Part shown: piece by piece, positions 49,916 through 58,984 of the stretch
Numbering within the stretch: position 1 is the stretch's first letter
Layout: the number at the start of each line of letters is the position of its first letter
Assembly: GCA_046346845.1 (NCBI GenBank)
Contig: JAXMHH010000002.1
Location: 248,001-312,000, forward strand
Length of the DNA: 64,000 bases
Direction of reading: 5' to 3'
Source of the DNA: DSSB01 sp046346845
GTDB lineage: Bacteria > UBA10199 > DSSB01
Notes under the pieces: model-generated
What the model was told of the DNA's origin: nothing
The model's database searches: none
What the model saw: only the letters and a program-made list of their open reading frames with translations
Made by a program: the position numbers and the translations under genes

Positions 49916-50998
49916 TCAGGCCCGCTTCTTCTCCGGGGCGGCCTCGGCCTTCTCGCCCCTGTCGGCCTTGGCCGCCGGGGCGCCCAGGCCGTAATGCTCG
50001 CGGAGCTTCTGCTCGATCTCGTCGGTGACCTTGGGATTGCTCTTGAGGAATTCCTTGGCGTTGTCGCGGCCCTGGCCGATGCGCTCCTTGCCGTAGCTGA
50101 ACCAGGAGCCGGTCTTGTCGATCAGGCCGCTGTTGCCCGCCAAGTCGAGCAGGTCGCCTTCCCGGGAGACGCCCTCTCCGTACATGATGTCGAACTCGAC
50201 CTCGCGGAAGGGCGGAGCGACTTTGTTTTTGACGATCTTCACGCGGGTGCGGTTGCCGACCACCTGGTCGCCGACCTTGATCGCGCCGATGCGGCGGATA
50301 TCCATGCGCACCGAGCAATAGAACTTCAGGGCGTTGCCGCCGGTGGTGGTCTCGGGATTGCCGAACATCACGCCGATCTTCATGCGGATCTGGTTGATGA
50401 AGATGACCAGGGTGTTGGACTTGTTGATCAGCGCGGTCATCTTGCGCAGGGCCTGGCTCATCAGGCGGGCCTGGGCGCCCATTTGGGCGTCGCCCATTTC
50501 GCCCTCCAGCTCGGCCTTGGGCACCAGGGCCGCCACGGAGTCGACGACGATCACGTCGATGGCGTTGCTGCGCACCAGGGCCTCGGCGATCTCCAGGGCC
50601 TGCTCGCCACTGTCGGGCTGGCTGACTAAGAGGTCTTCGGTCTTGACGCCCAGCTTCTTCGCGTATTGCACGTCGAGGGCGTGCTCGGCATCGATCACCG
50701 CACATACCCCGCCCTTTTTCTGCGCCTGCGCGACGACCTGCAAGGCCAAGGTGGTCTTACCGGAGGATTCGGGACCGTAGATCTCAACGATGCGGCCCTT
50801 GGGCAGACCACCGATCCCGAGGGCGATGTCCAACGAGATGGAACCCGTCGGGATGACGAGATCGGAGGACATCGGCTGGAATTCGACCTCGCCCAGCCGC
50901 ATGATCGAGCCTTTTCCGAATTGCTTTTCGATGCCGCTCAGGGTGAGGGCGATGGCTTTTTCGCGTTCGGTGTTTTGCGGGGTGGGCGTTTGTGACAT
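49916..50998 (-). CDS. recA: Recombinase RecA
   Basis: 360 aa. Forms filaments on single-stranded DNA for homologous recombination and SOS induction. Walker A GPESSGKTTLAL, Walker B VIVVDSVAALVPKAELEGEM, L2 region GNPETTTGGNALKFY, and the C-terminal acidic/basic tail ending in KAEAAPEKKRA. The ATG follows GAGGAG. A TTGACA word at 51060-51055, inside the end of the upstream ORF6N gene, is a possible -35 with a poor -10. No clear LexA box was seen. Confidence 0.99.
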   Translation of the reverse strand: MSQTPTPQNTEREKAIALTLSGIEKQFGKGSIMRLGEVEFQPMSSDLVIPTGSISLDIALGIGGLPKGRIVEIYGPESSGKTTLALQVVAQAQKKGGVCAVIDAEHALDVQYAKKLGVKTEDLLVSQPDSGEQALEIAEALVRSNAIDVIVVDSVAALVPKAELEGEMGDAQMGAQARLMSQALRKMTALINKSNTLVIFINQIRMKIGVMFGNPETTTGGNALKFYCSVRMDIRRIGAIKVGDQVVGNRTRVKIVKNKVAPPFREVEFDIMYGEGVSREGDLLDLAGNSGLIDKTGSWFSYGKERIGQGRDNAKEFLKSNPKVTDEIEQKLREHYGLGAPAAKADRGEKAEAAPEKKRA

Positions 50999-51034
50999 TT
51001 TTTTCTCCTCGAAAGAAGGGATGGATGTTTTGAA

Positions 51035-51571
51035 CTAGGCCCGTCCCCGGGCTTTGTCAATTGGCTTTTCGAACCCGATCGACCGCGTTCCGGCCCGCGG
51101 CGGGCGCGTCATTTCGCGGATCGCCTCGAACACGACCTTGAACTTGGCATCGTATCTCTTTTCCAAGCCCTCCAGCTTGCGGGCCAGGTCACGATGGGTC
51201 GCAAGCAGCTCGCGGAGCCGCAGAAAGGCCCGGACCACATGGATCGAGGCCTGGACGGCTTGTGGGCTTTTGAGCACGCTGGCCAACATCAAGGCTCCGT
51301 GTTCGGTGAAGGCAAAGGGCAAATTCGGCGAAAATTTCAGAGTTCGGAGGTGGTCGCAATTTGCGACCACCTCAGCCTTCTCGGCTGCATTCAGCTGAAA
51401 CATAAAATCTTCCGGAAATCTTTCAAGATTTCGCTTCAGCTGCTCGTTCAGGCGCTTCGTCGTCACTCCGTAAAGATAAGCCAAATCGGCATCGAGCATG
51501 ACTCGCCTGCCCCTCAGAACCAAAATCCTAGTGCCAATTTGTTCCGTGGAGATGGAGATAGTGTCCTGCAT
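51035..51571 (-). CDS. ORF6N domain protein (phage/mobile-element type)
   Basis: 178 aa. The N-terminal ORF6N (KilA-N-related) DNA-binding domain is clear: ILVLRGRRVMLDADLAYLYG, VTTKRLNEQLKRNLERFPED, FMFQLNAAEKAEVVANC, LPFAFTEHGALMLASVL. A helical C-terminal part (HVVRAFLRLRELLATHRDLA) follows, as in the usual chromosomal ORF6N proteins. These genes come from phages and transposable cargo. It is inserted between cinA and recA, which are normally neighbours. No ribosome-binding site is evident. DNA target unknown. Confidence 0.9.
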   Translation of the reverse strand: MQDTISISTEQIGTRILVLRGRRVMLDADLAYLYGVTTKRLNEQLKRNLERFPEDFMFQLNAAEKAEVVANCDHLRTLKFSPNLPFAFTEHGALMLASVLKSPQAVQASIHVVRAFLRLRELLATHRDLARKLEGLEKRYDAKFKVVFEAIREMTRPPRAGTRSIGFEKPIDKARGRA

Positions 51572-51683
51572 CGCCGAGCAAGAACAGCAAAGGGCGTGCC
51601 ATGCTGAAACGGTGAAATAGGGGATATGGGCGGCTCGTTCCTAAACCGACCGGCCGAATTCGAGACGGGCGCGACTCAATTCG

Positions 51684-52931
51684 CTACTCGCCGAGCAGAA
51701 TCCGACGCACGCGGTCCAAGGCCGCCGCCGCGGCCACCTGCTTGAAGCGCAGGCGCTCAAAGGGCAGGAGGTACCTCTGTTCCCACTCGCCTTGCGGATG
51801 GACGACGGCGATATGGACCGTCCCCACCGGCTTTTCCGGGGTGCCTCCCTCCGGCCCGGCGATCCCGGTGATGCCGATCCCAAAGTCGGCCCCGCTCTTG
51901 GCGCGGATGCCGCGGGCCATCTCCAGGGCCACCTCCGCGCTGACCGCGCCGTGCGCCCGCAAGGTGGCCTCCGAGACCCCTAAGTGACGCACCTTAGCCG
52001 CGTTGGAATAGGTCACCGCCCCCTCGAGGAAATAGCGGCTGGAGCCCGGGACGTCCGTGATCCAGTTGGCCAACAGCCCGCCCGTGCAGGACTCCGCCGT
52101 GGCCAGAGTCTTCCCCTGCCGAGTCAGCAGCGCCCCCACCACCTCCTCCAATTTTTCCTCGCCCACCCCGAAGACGAATTCCCCCACCACCGAGCGGATC
52201 CGGGCGACCGCCGCCGCCACCCGGGCCTCGGCCGCGGCCTGGTCGGAACCCGCGGACCACAGCCTCAGGTCGATGTGCGGAAAGCGCACGCGAAAGCCCA
52301 CCGTCACGCCCTCCAATTGGCGACGCTCGTCGAGCAGGGGGCGCAGCATCTGGTCGAGCTGACCCTCCGGCAAGCCGAAGCAATGCAGCTCGCGCCGGGC
52401 CAGGGCGGTGCCCGTACGCAGCTCGGCAATCTGCGGGAGGAATTGCCGCTGGAACATCTCGGTCATTTCCTTCGGAACCCCGGGAAAGAAGGCGAGCCGG
52501 CAGGTCCCTTCCACCCAAAAGGCCCCGGGCGCGGTGCCGACGCCGTTCCGGAGCGGGACGCAGCCCCGGGGAAGCCAGGCCTGCTTCTCCTGGTTGGAGG
52601 AAAGGGGACGGCCGATCCTTTGGAAAAAAGCCCGGATGCCTTGCAGGATATCCTCCTGCAGCTCGAGCGGGCGGCCGAAGGTCTTGGCGGCCACCTCCAG
52701 GGTGATGTCGTCGACGGTGGGGCCCAGGCCGCCGGTGACCAGCAGGAGGTCCGCCCGTCCCACCCCTCGGCGGAGGGCATCGGCGATCAGGGCTGCTTCG
52801 TCGGGGACGGCGCTGTGAAAGCGCACCTCGAAGCCCAACTCGCGCATCCGCGCGGCCAGCCAGGCGGCGTTTGAATTCACCACCTCGCCATCCACCACCT
52901 CGTTGCCGGTGGCCAAGATCTCGACGATCAT
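51684..52931 (-). CDS. cinA: CinA family nicotinamide-nucleotide amidohydrolase
   Basis: 415 aa, full two-domain form. The N-terminal MoCF-type domain (ATGNEVVDGEVVNSNAAWLA, LLLVTGGLGPTVDDITLEV) is an ADP-ribose/CoA pyrophosphatase-like domain. The C-terminal PncC domain (TLATAESCTGGLLANWITD, GIGITGIAGPEGGTPEKPVG) deamidates NMN. It recycles pyridine nucleotides. The start is ATG 52931, in ATGA overlap with pgpA, giving tight coupling. Confidence 0.97.
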   Translation of the reverse strand: MIVEILATGNEVVDGEVVNSNAAWLAARMRELGFEVRFHSAVPDEAALIADALRRGVGRADLLLVTGGLGPTVDDITLEVAAKTFGRPLELQEDILQGIRAFFQRIGRPLSSNQEKQAWLPRGCVPLRNGVGTAPGAFWVEGTCRLAFFPGVPKEMTEMFQRQFLPQIAELRTGTALARRELHCFGLPEGQLDQMLRPLLDERRQLEGVTVGFRVRFPHIDLRLWSAGSDQAAAEARVAAAVARIRSVVGEFVFGVGEEKLEEVVGALLTRQGKTLATAESCTGGLLANWITDVPGSSRYFLEGAVTYSNAAKVRHLGVSEATLRAHGAVSAEVALEMARGIRAKSGADFGIGITGIAGPEGGTPEKPVGTVHIAVVHPQGEWEQRYLLPFERLRFKQVAAAAALDRVRRILLGE

Positions 52932-53386
52932 AGGATCCCCCAAATCCACATAATCAGGCGCAGGCTGAGGTTGGCGAAGACGCCGGCCATGACGTCGTCC
53001 ATGACCACGCCCCAGCCCCCACCCCAATGCCGGTCAATATAGCGGATGGGATAGGGCTTCGCGATATCGAAGAGGCGGAACAGGACAAAGGAGAGGATCA
53101 AGGTCTTGATTCCAAAGGGAATGGCGACCACCCCGACGAGATAACCGACCACCTCGTCGATGACGATGCTCGAGCTGTCGTGGGTGCCGAGTTCCGCCTC
53201 CGCCTGCTGGGCCCAATAAACGGCCAAGAAAACGAACAGGGCGGTGCCCACGGCCGTCAAGGGCCAAGGCAGGGACCGAGTCAGGTAAAAGAGCAGGACC
53301 CCCCATAGGGTCCCGAAGGTGCCCGGCGCGAAAGGAAGGTAACCGATCCCCAGGCCGGTGCTCATCCAGAGGGAAAAGCGGCGCAT
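52928..53386 (-). CDS. pgpA: Phosphatidylglycerophosphatase A
   Basis: 152 aa integral membrane enzyme that dephosphorylates PGP to phosphatidylglycerol. Signature: GIGYLPFAPGTFGTLWGVLL, DSSSIVIDEVVGYLV and a C-terminal FRLFDIAKPYPIRYIDRHWG with VVMDDVMAGV holding the acidic metal ligands. Three to four membrane spans. GAGGGGAC precedes the ATG. It overlaps cinA by four bases; pgpA-cinA-recA is a conserved order. Confidence 0.96.
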   Translation of the reverse strand: MRRFSLWMSTGLGIGYLPFAPGTFGTLWGVLLFYLTRSLPWPLTAVGTALFVFLAVYWAQQAEAELGTHDSSSIVIDEVVGYLVGVVAIPFGIKTLILSFVLFRLFDIAKPYPIRYIDRHWGGGWGVVMDDVMAGVFANLSLRLIMWIWGIL

Positions 53387-53519
53387 GTCCCCTCATAAAA
53401 GAGACGCCCCGGGCTTTCCAGGAATAAAGTTGACGATTCCCCCCAATTCTTCTTAAATCCAAGCCTGTTTTTCGCCCGTTCCCTAGGCATTCCGAACCCT
53501 TTTCAAGGAGTCTTCCGCA

Positions 53520-54653
53520 ATGAAAGCACGATACCTGGCCCTCTCCTCCCTCCTCGCCCTCACCCTTGGCGCCTGTGGAGGGCGCGGCGGGGCCGGCTCC
53601 GGAAATCTGGAAAAAGATCTGGGCAAGGGCAAGGTCCTGGCGGAATTGGGTCCGGTGGACATCAACGAGGGCTATATCGAGGTCTTGAGCCGGGTGAATC
53701 CCAACATCTCGGCCCAGGTCAAGACCCCGGCCGGCAAGAAACGCCTCATCGACAGCCTGCTCGAGCAAGAATTGCTCTATAAAGAGAGCGTGAACCAAGG
53801 CATCCCCAACAAGCCGGAGGTCCAAGAAAAGGCGGCCCTCTACGAGCGCGTCATCTTCGCGCAGGCGGTGTTGGATGACGCGGTCGAGAAGAAATCCAAG
53901 GAATATTACGACCAAAACAAAGAGAAAGAATTTTCCCGGGTCAAGGTGGCCCACATCCTGCTGAAAACCACCCCGACTCCCCCGCCCCCGGGCGATGCCA
54001 AAGGGAAGCCGGCCGCCCAACCCGACCCCAAGGCCCTCGAGGCCGAGGCCCTGAAAAAGGCGCAGGAGGCCAAGGCCAAGTTGGCGGGAGGGGCGGCTTG
54101 GGACGTCGTGGTGACGGAGTATTCGGACGACCGAGGCACCAAGGCCCGGGGCGGTGAGATCGGCCTGATCAGCCGCGGCGACCGGCGGGCCGACCGACTG
54201 GGCTGGAACGAGCTGATTGAGAAGTCCTTTACCATGAAGGCGGGCGACATCAGCGATCCCATCCTGGCCAAGGACGGTTACCACATCATCAAGGTGCTCG
54301 AAGTGGCCCAGGTCGCGCCCTACGAAGAGGTGCAGAACTCGATTAAATTCAAGCTGCGCTCCCAGGTGAAGAACGAATTGATCGCCAACCTTACCAAGGG
54401 CAAAACCACCGATTACAAAGACGAGTCGCTCAAGGCCCTGAACGCGGCCCCCGCTCCCGCGATGCCGGGCATGGAAGGCCAAGCGCCCGCGGTCCAGGTC
54501 GAGGCCAAGCCGGCGGCCGCCGCCCCCGCGGCAGGCGCGACGAGCTCCACCGCGCCGGCGGCCCCTGCCCCGCAACCGGCGGCGCCCCCCGCACCGGAGG
54601 CCAAGGGCCCCAGCCCGAAAGAACCCGTTCAGGCCCCAGGCAAGCAGCCCTAA
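53520..54653 (+). CDS. SurA/PpiC-type peptidyl-prolyl isomerase lipoprotein
   Basis: 377 aa. Lipoprotein signal peptide (lipobox LGAC), then a SurA-like helical region (GYIEVLSRVNPNISAQVKTP, LLEQELLYKESVNQGI), a parvulin domain (VKVAHILLKT, WDVVVTEYSDDRGTKARGGE, LISRGD, GDISDPILAKDGYHIIKVLE) and a C-terminal helix. The last 90 residues are an Ala/Pro-rich low-complexity tail. The parvulin domain carries a Pro/Gly-rich insertion of about 30 residues after HILLKT. It is expected to help fold outer-membrane or periplasmic proteins; it stands as a single gene on the plus strand. Confidence 0.93.
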   Translation: MKARYLALSSLLALTLGACGGRGGAGSGNLEKDLGKGKVLAELGPVDINEGYIEVLSRVNPNISAQVKTPAGKKRLIDSLLEQELLYKESVNQGIPNKPEVQEKAALYERVIFAQAVLDDAVEKKSKEYYDQNKEKEFSRVKVAHILLKTTPTPPPPGDAKGKPAAQPDPKALEAEALKKAQEAKAKLAGGAAWDVVVTEYSDDRGTKARGGEIGLISRGDRRADRLGWNELIEKSFTMKAGDISDPILAKDGYHIIKVLEVAQVAPYEEVQNSIKFKLRSQVKNELIANLTKGKTTDYKDESLKALNAAPAPAMPGMEGQAPAVQVEAKPAAAAPAAGATSSTAPAAPAPQPAAPPAPEAKGPSPKEPVQAPGKQP

Positions 54654-54727
54654 GCTCGTCGGCGCATCTTTATAAGATTGAACATTCGACGGATGAAGCC
54701 CGCCAGCGCCTGGAACCGTTGCCTTGT

Positions 54728-55174
54728 TTATTTCGGCAGCTCAAATTCCACGCGGTCGCCGGCCTGGATGCCCAGGGCCGCCGCGCGCCCGCCCTCGATC
54801 TCCAACACGTACTGATAGGGTCCCGCCGCCTCCCGGGGGGTCGTGGTCTGGGGGACGGCATTCGCGACGATCGAGACGATCCGCCGGTTCGAATCGATGA
54901 ACACCATGTCGAGCGGGATCAGCGTGTTCTTCATCCAGAAAGCGGTCTGGGTCACCTGCGGAAAGACGAAGAGCATGCCGCGGTCGGCGCCCAATTCCTT
55001 GCGGTACATCAGGCCCTGGGCCTGCTCCGCGGGCTTCAGGGCCAGCTCGGCCCGGAATTCATGACGGGGCTTGCCGTCCGGGGCCAGGATGCGAACGGGC
55101 GTCGAACCCGCGTCGCAGGCGGCGGGGAAAAGGCAGGCGAGGCACAGCAGCACGGCGGCCAGGGGTCGTCTCAT
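54728..55174 (-). CDS. Exported DUF192 protein
   Basis: 148 aa. The start is ATG 55174, overlapping the upstream TGA by one base (TGATG). Signal peptide with a Cys at the cleavage region (FPAACDAG), so probably a lipoprotein. The body is a standard DUF192 domain: FRAELALKPAEQAQGLMYRK, DRGMLFVFPQVTQTAFWMKN, TLIPLDMVFIDSNRRIVSI, ending GIQAGDRVEFELP. A small beta-barrel family of unknown function, sometimes next to translocation or metal genes. Confidence 0.9.
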   Translation of the reverse strand: MRRPLAAVLLCLACLFPAACDAGSTPVRILAPDGKPRHEFRAELALKPAEQAQGLMYRKELGADRGMLFVFPQVTQTAFWMKNTLIPLDMVFIDSNRRIVSIVANAVPQTTTPREAAGPYQYVLEIEGGRAAALGIQAGDRVEFELPK

Positions 55175-56133
55175 CAAGGCTCTCCTTCCATCATTTCCAT
55201 AAAAGATTTGTCGACGCCCTTGTCCTTCTTCCGGCCCCGGAAACCGGATTTGGCGCCGGGCTGAGATTCGGCGGCCGGCGGCTTGGGCGGCAGATTGTCC
55301 TGTTTGGCGGCCTGCAGGGCACGCTCTTCGAACTTCTTGGTCTCCTTGAAACGGTCTTCCAGCTTTTCCATTTTGTTCTCCACCACCCGCGGGTTGGGAT
55401 AGGTGTAGCGGATCACCTTGTAGACCTTCATGGCGTTCTCGATCTGGCCCATCTCCTCGTAGGCGTTGGCCATGGTGAACAGCATCTCGGTATAGAGCGG
55501 GCTGTCCTTGTATTTTTCAGAAGCGACCCGCAGCACCTCCACCGCCTCTTTCGAGGAACCTTCCATGAAGAAGATATTGCCCAATTGGTAAAGCACCTGG
55601 TCGGCGATCGGGGTGTCGGGGTTCTTGTCGACGATCGCCATCAGCGAGCGCCGCGCCGGCTCGAACTTCTTGAGCTTCACGGCCATCATCGCCACCGAGA
55701 GGCGGACCTGGTCAAGCCCCGGCCCGTCGGGAAAATTATCGACGATTCCTTGGTAGGCTAGGAGGGCGTTCTGGAAATTTTCGTTCTTTTCGTACATCTC
55801 CCCCTCGTGCTCAAAGGCCTTGCGGGCCTCGGGGGTCTTGGGAAAGCGCGCGGTCAGCATGTCGTAAGCTTTCGCCGCCTTTTCGGAATTGGCCAAGGAG
55901 TAATTGTAGATGTCGCCGATGGTCAGCAAAACCTCCGGGGTGCGGGGATGGCTTGGGTAAAGGTTGAGCGCCTTCAGGTACAGCTCGATGCTCCGCTCAA
56001 ATTCTTTCAGCTGAAAGGCCTCGGCCGCCCGCTGGGTGTAGGACTCGAAGGGACGCCGGCGCGGGACGAAGTAGAAGCCGGCTCCGATGGCTGCGAGCAG
56101 GAGAAACACCAGGATGATTTTCAGGCGCGACAT
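55174..56133 (-). CDS. Membrane-anchored TPR protein
   Basis: 319 aa with one N-terminal membrane segment (KIILVFLLLAAIGAGFYFVP) and no cleavage site, so probably anchored with the bulk in the periplasm. TPR repeats run through residues 32-240: YTQRAAEAFQLKEFERSIEL, LLTIGDIYNYSLANSEKAAK, FQNALLAYQGIVDNFP, VLYQLGNIFFMEGSSKEAVE, MLFTMANAYEEMGQIENAMK. A charged C-terminal tail (GFRGRKKDKGVDKSFMEMME) follows. It resembles YbgF/CpoB- or BamD-type envelope TPR proteins, but no name is justified. It lies 11 bases downstream of gyrA. Confidence 0.88.
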   Translation of the reverse strand: MSRLKIILVFLLLAAIGAGFYFVPRRRPFESYTQRAAEAFQLKEFERSIELYLKALNLYPSHPRTPEVLLTIGDIYNYSLANSEKAAKAYDMLTARFPKTPEARKAFEHEGEMYEKNENFQNALLAYQGIVDNFPDGPGLDQVRLSVAMMAVKLKKFEPARRSLMAIVDKNPDTPIADQVLYQLGNIFFMEGSSKEAVEVLRVASEKYKDSPLYTEMLFTMANAYEEMGQIENAMKVYKVIRYTYPNPRVVENKMEKLEDRFKETKKFEERALQAAKQDNLPPKPPAAESQPGAKSGFRGRKKDKGVDKSFMEMMEGEP

Positions 56134-56144
56134 GAGGTGCGGCC

Positions 56145-58589
56145 CTACTCTTTTTCCTCTTCCTCATCGCCCTCCGCCAGCTTGGCGACGGCGCTGACCA
56201 GTTCCCCGGGCTCGAGGTTGATCAGCCTCACCCCCTGGGTGTTGCGCCCGATCACCGAGATCGAATTAACGGGCATGCGGATGATCTTCCCCGAGGTGGT
56301 GATCAGCATGATCTCGTCGGTGTCGGCGACCTGTTTGACGGCCACCACTTTCCCCGTCTTGTCGGTGACCTTCATGGTGATGACGCCGACCCCGCCCCGC
56401 CCCTGCACCCGGTACTCGTCGGTGGGCGTGCGCTTGCCGAGCCCGTTGGCGGAGACGGTCAGGATGGTCGCCCCGTCATTGACCACTTCCATGCCCACGA
56501 CGAAGTCGCCGGATTCGAGCTTGATGCCGCGCACCCCATAGGCGGTGCGGCCCATCTCGCGGACTTCCTGGTCCTCGAAGCGGATGGTCATGCCCTCCGC
56601 GGTGCCGATCAGGATGTCCTTGTTGCCCTCGCTGAGCGAGGCGGAGATGAGCTCGTCGTTGTCCTCGATGCCCAGGGCGATGATGCCGCCGGCCCGCGGG
56701 TTGCTGAAGGCCATCAGGTCGGTCTTCTTGACGGTGCCATTGCGAGTGCACATCACGACGGCAAGGCCTTCCTTGAACTCCCGCACCGGGAGGATGGCCG
56801 CGACGTTTTCGCCCTGCGCCATATTGAGCAGGTTGACGATGGCCTTGCCCTTGGTGGCTCGGCCCGCCTGCGGTATCTCGTGGACCTTGAGCCAGTAGAC
56901 CTTGCCCTTCGAGCTGAACACCAGGACGTAACTGTGCGTGGAAGCGACGAACAAGTCCTCGACGAAATCCTCGTCGCGGGTGGTCATGCCCGTCTTGCCC
57001 CTTCCGCCGCGGCGCTGCGCGCGGTACAGGCTGATCGGATTGCGCTTGATGTAGCCGTTGTGGCTGACGGTGACGACCATGTCCTCTTCCTGAATCAGAT
57101 CTTCGACGCTGATCTCCTGCTGGGTGGCCATGATCTCGGTGCGGCGGTCGTCGCCGTACTTGTCGCGGATCTCCTTCAGCTCGTCGGAGATGATCTTGAA
57201 GACCAGTTTCTCGCTGGCAAGGATCTCTTTCAGGCGCTTGATCAGGGCCAGGATCTCTTCGTACTCCTGGACGATCTTGTCGCGTTCCAGCCCGGTCAGG
57301 CGCTGCAGGCGCAGGTCGAGGATGGCCTGGGCCTGAATTTCGCTCAAGGCGAAGCGCTGCATCAGGCCTTCCTTGGCCTCTTGCGGGGTCTTCGACTTCT
57401 TGATGATCGCCACCACCTCGTCAATGTTTTCGACCGCGATCTTGAGGCCTTCCAAAATATGCGCCCGTTCCTCCGCCTTGCGCAGCTCGAAGACCGTCCT
57501 GCGCGTCACCACCTCCTTGCGGTGGTCGAGGAAGAGCTTGAGCATCTCACGCAGGCTCAAGATCCGCGGCTGGCCCTGGACGATGGAGAGCAGGATGACA
57601 CCGAAGGAACTCTGCATCGGCGTGTGTTTGAACAGCTGGTTGAGGACGACGCCCGCCACAGTACCGCGCTTGAGCTCGATGACCACGCGCATGCCCTCGC
57701 GGTCGGATTCGTCGCGCAGGTCGCCGATGCCCTCGATCTTCCCGTCGCGCACCAGGGTCGCGATCTGCTCGATCAATTTCGCCTTGTTGACCTGGAAGGG
57801 CAGCTCGGAGACGATGATCGCCTCTTTGTCGCCCTTGGCAATCGGCTCGATGTTGGCGCGGGCCCGCATTTGGATCAGGCCGCGTCCGGTTTCGTAGGCC
57901 TGCTTGATCCCGTCCCGCCCATAGATGAAGGCTCCGGTCGGGAAATCGGGGCCCGGCACGAACTGGTAAAGCTTTTCGCCGGGGATCTCGGGGTCCTCGA
58001 TCAGGGCCAGGAGGGCGTTGATGATCTCCTTGAGGTTGTGCGGGGGGATCTTGGTGGCCATCCCGACCGCGATGCCGTCGGAACCGTTGAGCAGGAGGTT
58101 GGGAATGCGGGTCGGGAGGACGGAGGGCTCCTCGGTGGAATTGTCGAAATTCGGGACGAAATCGACGGTCTCCTTGTCGATATCCGCCAACATCTCCTCG
58201 GCGATGGCCATCAGCCGGGCCTCGGTATAGCGGTAGGCGGCGGCGTTGTCCCCGTCGATGGAGCCGAAGTTCCCCTGCCCGTCGATCAAGGGGTAGCGCA
58301 TGTTCCAGGGCTGGGCCATGCGGACCAAGGAGTCGTAGACCGCGGAGTCGCCGTGGGGGTGGTACTTTTTCAAGACCTCGCCGACGACGCCAGCGCATTT
58401 GCTGAACCGCTTGCTGCTGAGCAGGCCTTCCCGGAACATCGCGTAGAGGATGCGCCGATGGACGGGCTTGAGGCCGTCGCGCACGTCAGGAAGGGCCCGG
58501 CCGATGATGACGGACATCGAGTAGTCGAGATAGGCATCCCGCATCTCGTCTTCGATGTTGATGGGGACAATTTCGGCTGAACGCACCAT
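56145..58589 (-). CDS. gyrA: DNA gyrase subunit A
   Basis: 814 aa. The start is ATG 58589, after CAGGAG; the frame to 58682 covers the promoter. The subunit cuts and rejoins DNA for negative supercoiling. Catalytic Tyr lies in AAAYRYTEARL. The quinolone-determining region is wild-type-like (HPHGDSAVYDSLVRMAQ, with Ser and Asp at the two key positions). The C-terminal beta-pinwheel carries the GyrA box QRRGGRGKTG, which separates it from ParC. Acidic C-terminal tail (EGDEEEEKE). Confidence 0.98.
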   Translation of the reverse strand: MVRSAEIVPINIEDEMRDAYLDYSMSVIIGRALPDVRDGLKPVHRRILYAMFREGLLSSKRFSKCAGVVGEVLKKYHPHGDSAVYDSLVRMAQPWNMRYPLIDGQGNFGSIDGDNAAAYRYTEARLMAIAEEMLADIDKETVDFVPNFDNSTEEPSVLPTRIPNLLLNGSDGIAVGMATKIPPHNLKEIINALLALIEDPEIPGEKLYQFVPGPDFPTGAFIYGRDGIKQAYETGRGLIQMRARANIEPIAKGDKEAIIVSELPFQVNKAKLIEQIATLVRDGKIEGIGDLRDESDREGMRVVIELKRGTVAGVVLNQLFKHTPMQSSFGVILLSIVQGQPRILSLREMLKLFLDHRKEVVTRRTVFELRKAEERAHILEGLKIAVENIDEVVAIIKKSKTPQEAKEGLMQRFALSEIQAQAILDLRLQRLTGLERDKIVQEYEEILALIKRLKEILASEKLVFKIISDELKEIRDKYGDDRRTEIMATQQEISVEDLIQEEDMVVTVSHNGYIKRNPISLYRAQRRGGRGKTGMTTRDEDFVEDLFVASTHSYVLVFSSKGKVYWLKVHEIPQAGRATKGKAIVNLLNMAQGENVAAILPVREFKEGLAVVMCTRNGTVKKTDLMAFSNPRAGGIIALGIEDNDELISASLSEGNKDILIGTAEGMTIRFEDQEVREMGRTAYGVRGIKLESGDFVVGMEVVNDGATILTVSANGLGKRTPTDEYRVQGRGGVGVITMKVTDKTGKVVAVKQVADTDEIMLITTSGKIIRMPVNSISVIGRNTQGVRLINLEPGELVSAVAKLAEGDEEEEKE

Positions 58590-58653
58590 GGCTTGGCTCC
58601 TGCAGGGATGGACGAACGCCGCGCGGGCGGCGGGAATTCTCTGGCGTCCTAAG

Positions 58654-58682
58654 CTTGTATCGGCTCGCCTGGGCGATGTCAA
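58654..58682 (-). promoter_or_regulatory. Sigma-70 promoter of gyrA
   Basis: On the minus strand a perfect TTGACA at 58682-58677, 17 bases, TACAAG at 58659-58654. It is placed about 60 bases before the gyrA start. Confidence 0.65.
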
Positions 58683-58750
58683 TCACGGCCCGCCCCGCTC
58701 CCTCCGCGCAAAAAAGGCGCGAAAAAATGCGAGCCGACCTCGATTTGCCG

Positions 58751-58778
58751 TTGACATCGAAAGGCGGAGGCCTAAGAT
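58751..58778 (+). promoter_or_regulatory. Sigma-70 promoter facing the HU gene
   Basis: A perfect TTGACA at 58751-58756, 16 bases, TAAGAT at 58773-58778. The predicted start near 58785 gives a leader of about 200 bases ahead of the HU gene. Confidence 0.6.
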
Positions 58779-58820
58779 AGAATTCGTCGCGGAGCCGCGT
58801 CAAGCCTGGCTCAGCGGCCC

Positions 58821-58959
58821 ATGGGGTCGGCAAAATTAGTACAGATCCCGATCCCCCCGGAGGTGCCCGACCGAGGTCCCAGCGAACCAACCCCTTTAAT
58901 AACGAACAGACCCCATGTCTGCAGTAGCGGATTAGAGATGACGCCTGCTGGTTATTAAA
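58821..58959 (+). ncRNA. Candidate structured leader RNA upstream of HU gene
   Basis: Several exact pairings. A 9-bp stem TTTAATAAC (58895-58903) with GTTATTAAA (58951-58959) encloses two hairpins: CAGAC/GTCTG (58907-58921) and CAGTAGCG with CGCCTGCTG (58922-58950, one bulge). Together they form a compact three-way junction. An alternative stem ATGGGGTC (58821-58828) with GACCCCAT (58909-58916) is mutually exclusive with the first hairpin, and GGTCGG (58825-58830) can also pair with CCGACC (58867-58872). Competing stems right before a ribosome-binding site suggest a cis-regulatory switch or a small RNA. No Rfam family was recognised by eye. Confidence 0.5.
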
Positions 58960-58984
58960 TCCAAACACCTAAATGGGAGGTTCT

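Larger units (their letters stand above)
58590..58984. other. Intergenic region between gyrA and HU with divergent promoters
   Basis: 395 bases. It holds two outward-facing sigma-70-type promoters, each with a perfect TTGACA, and a folded RNA leader just before the HU gene. No further coding sequence is supported, although short open frames cross it on both strands. Confidence 0.7.
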
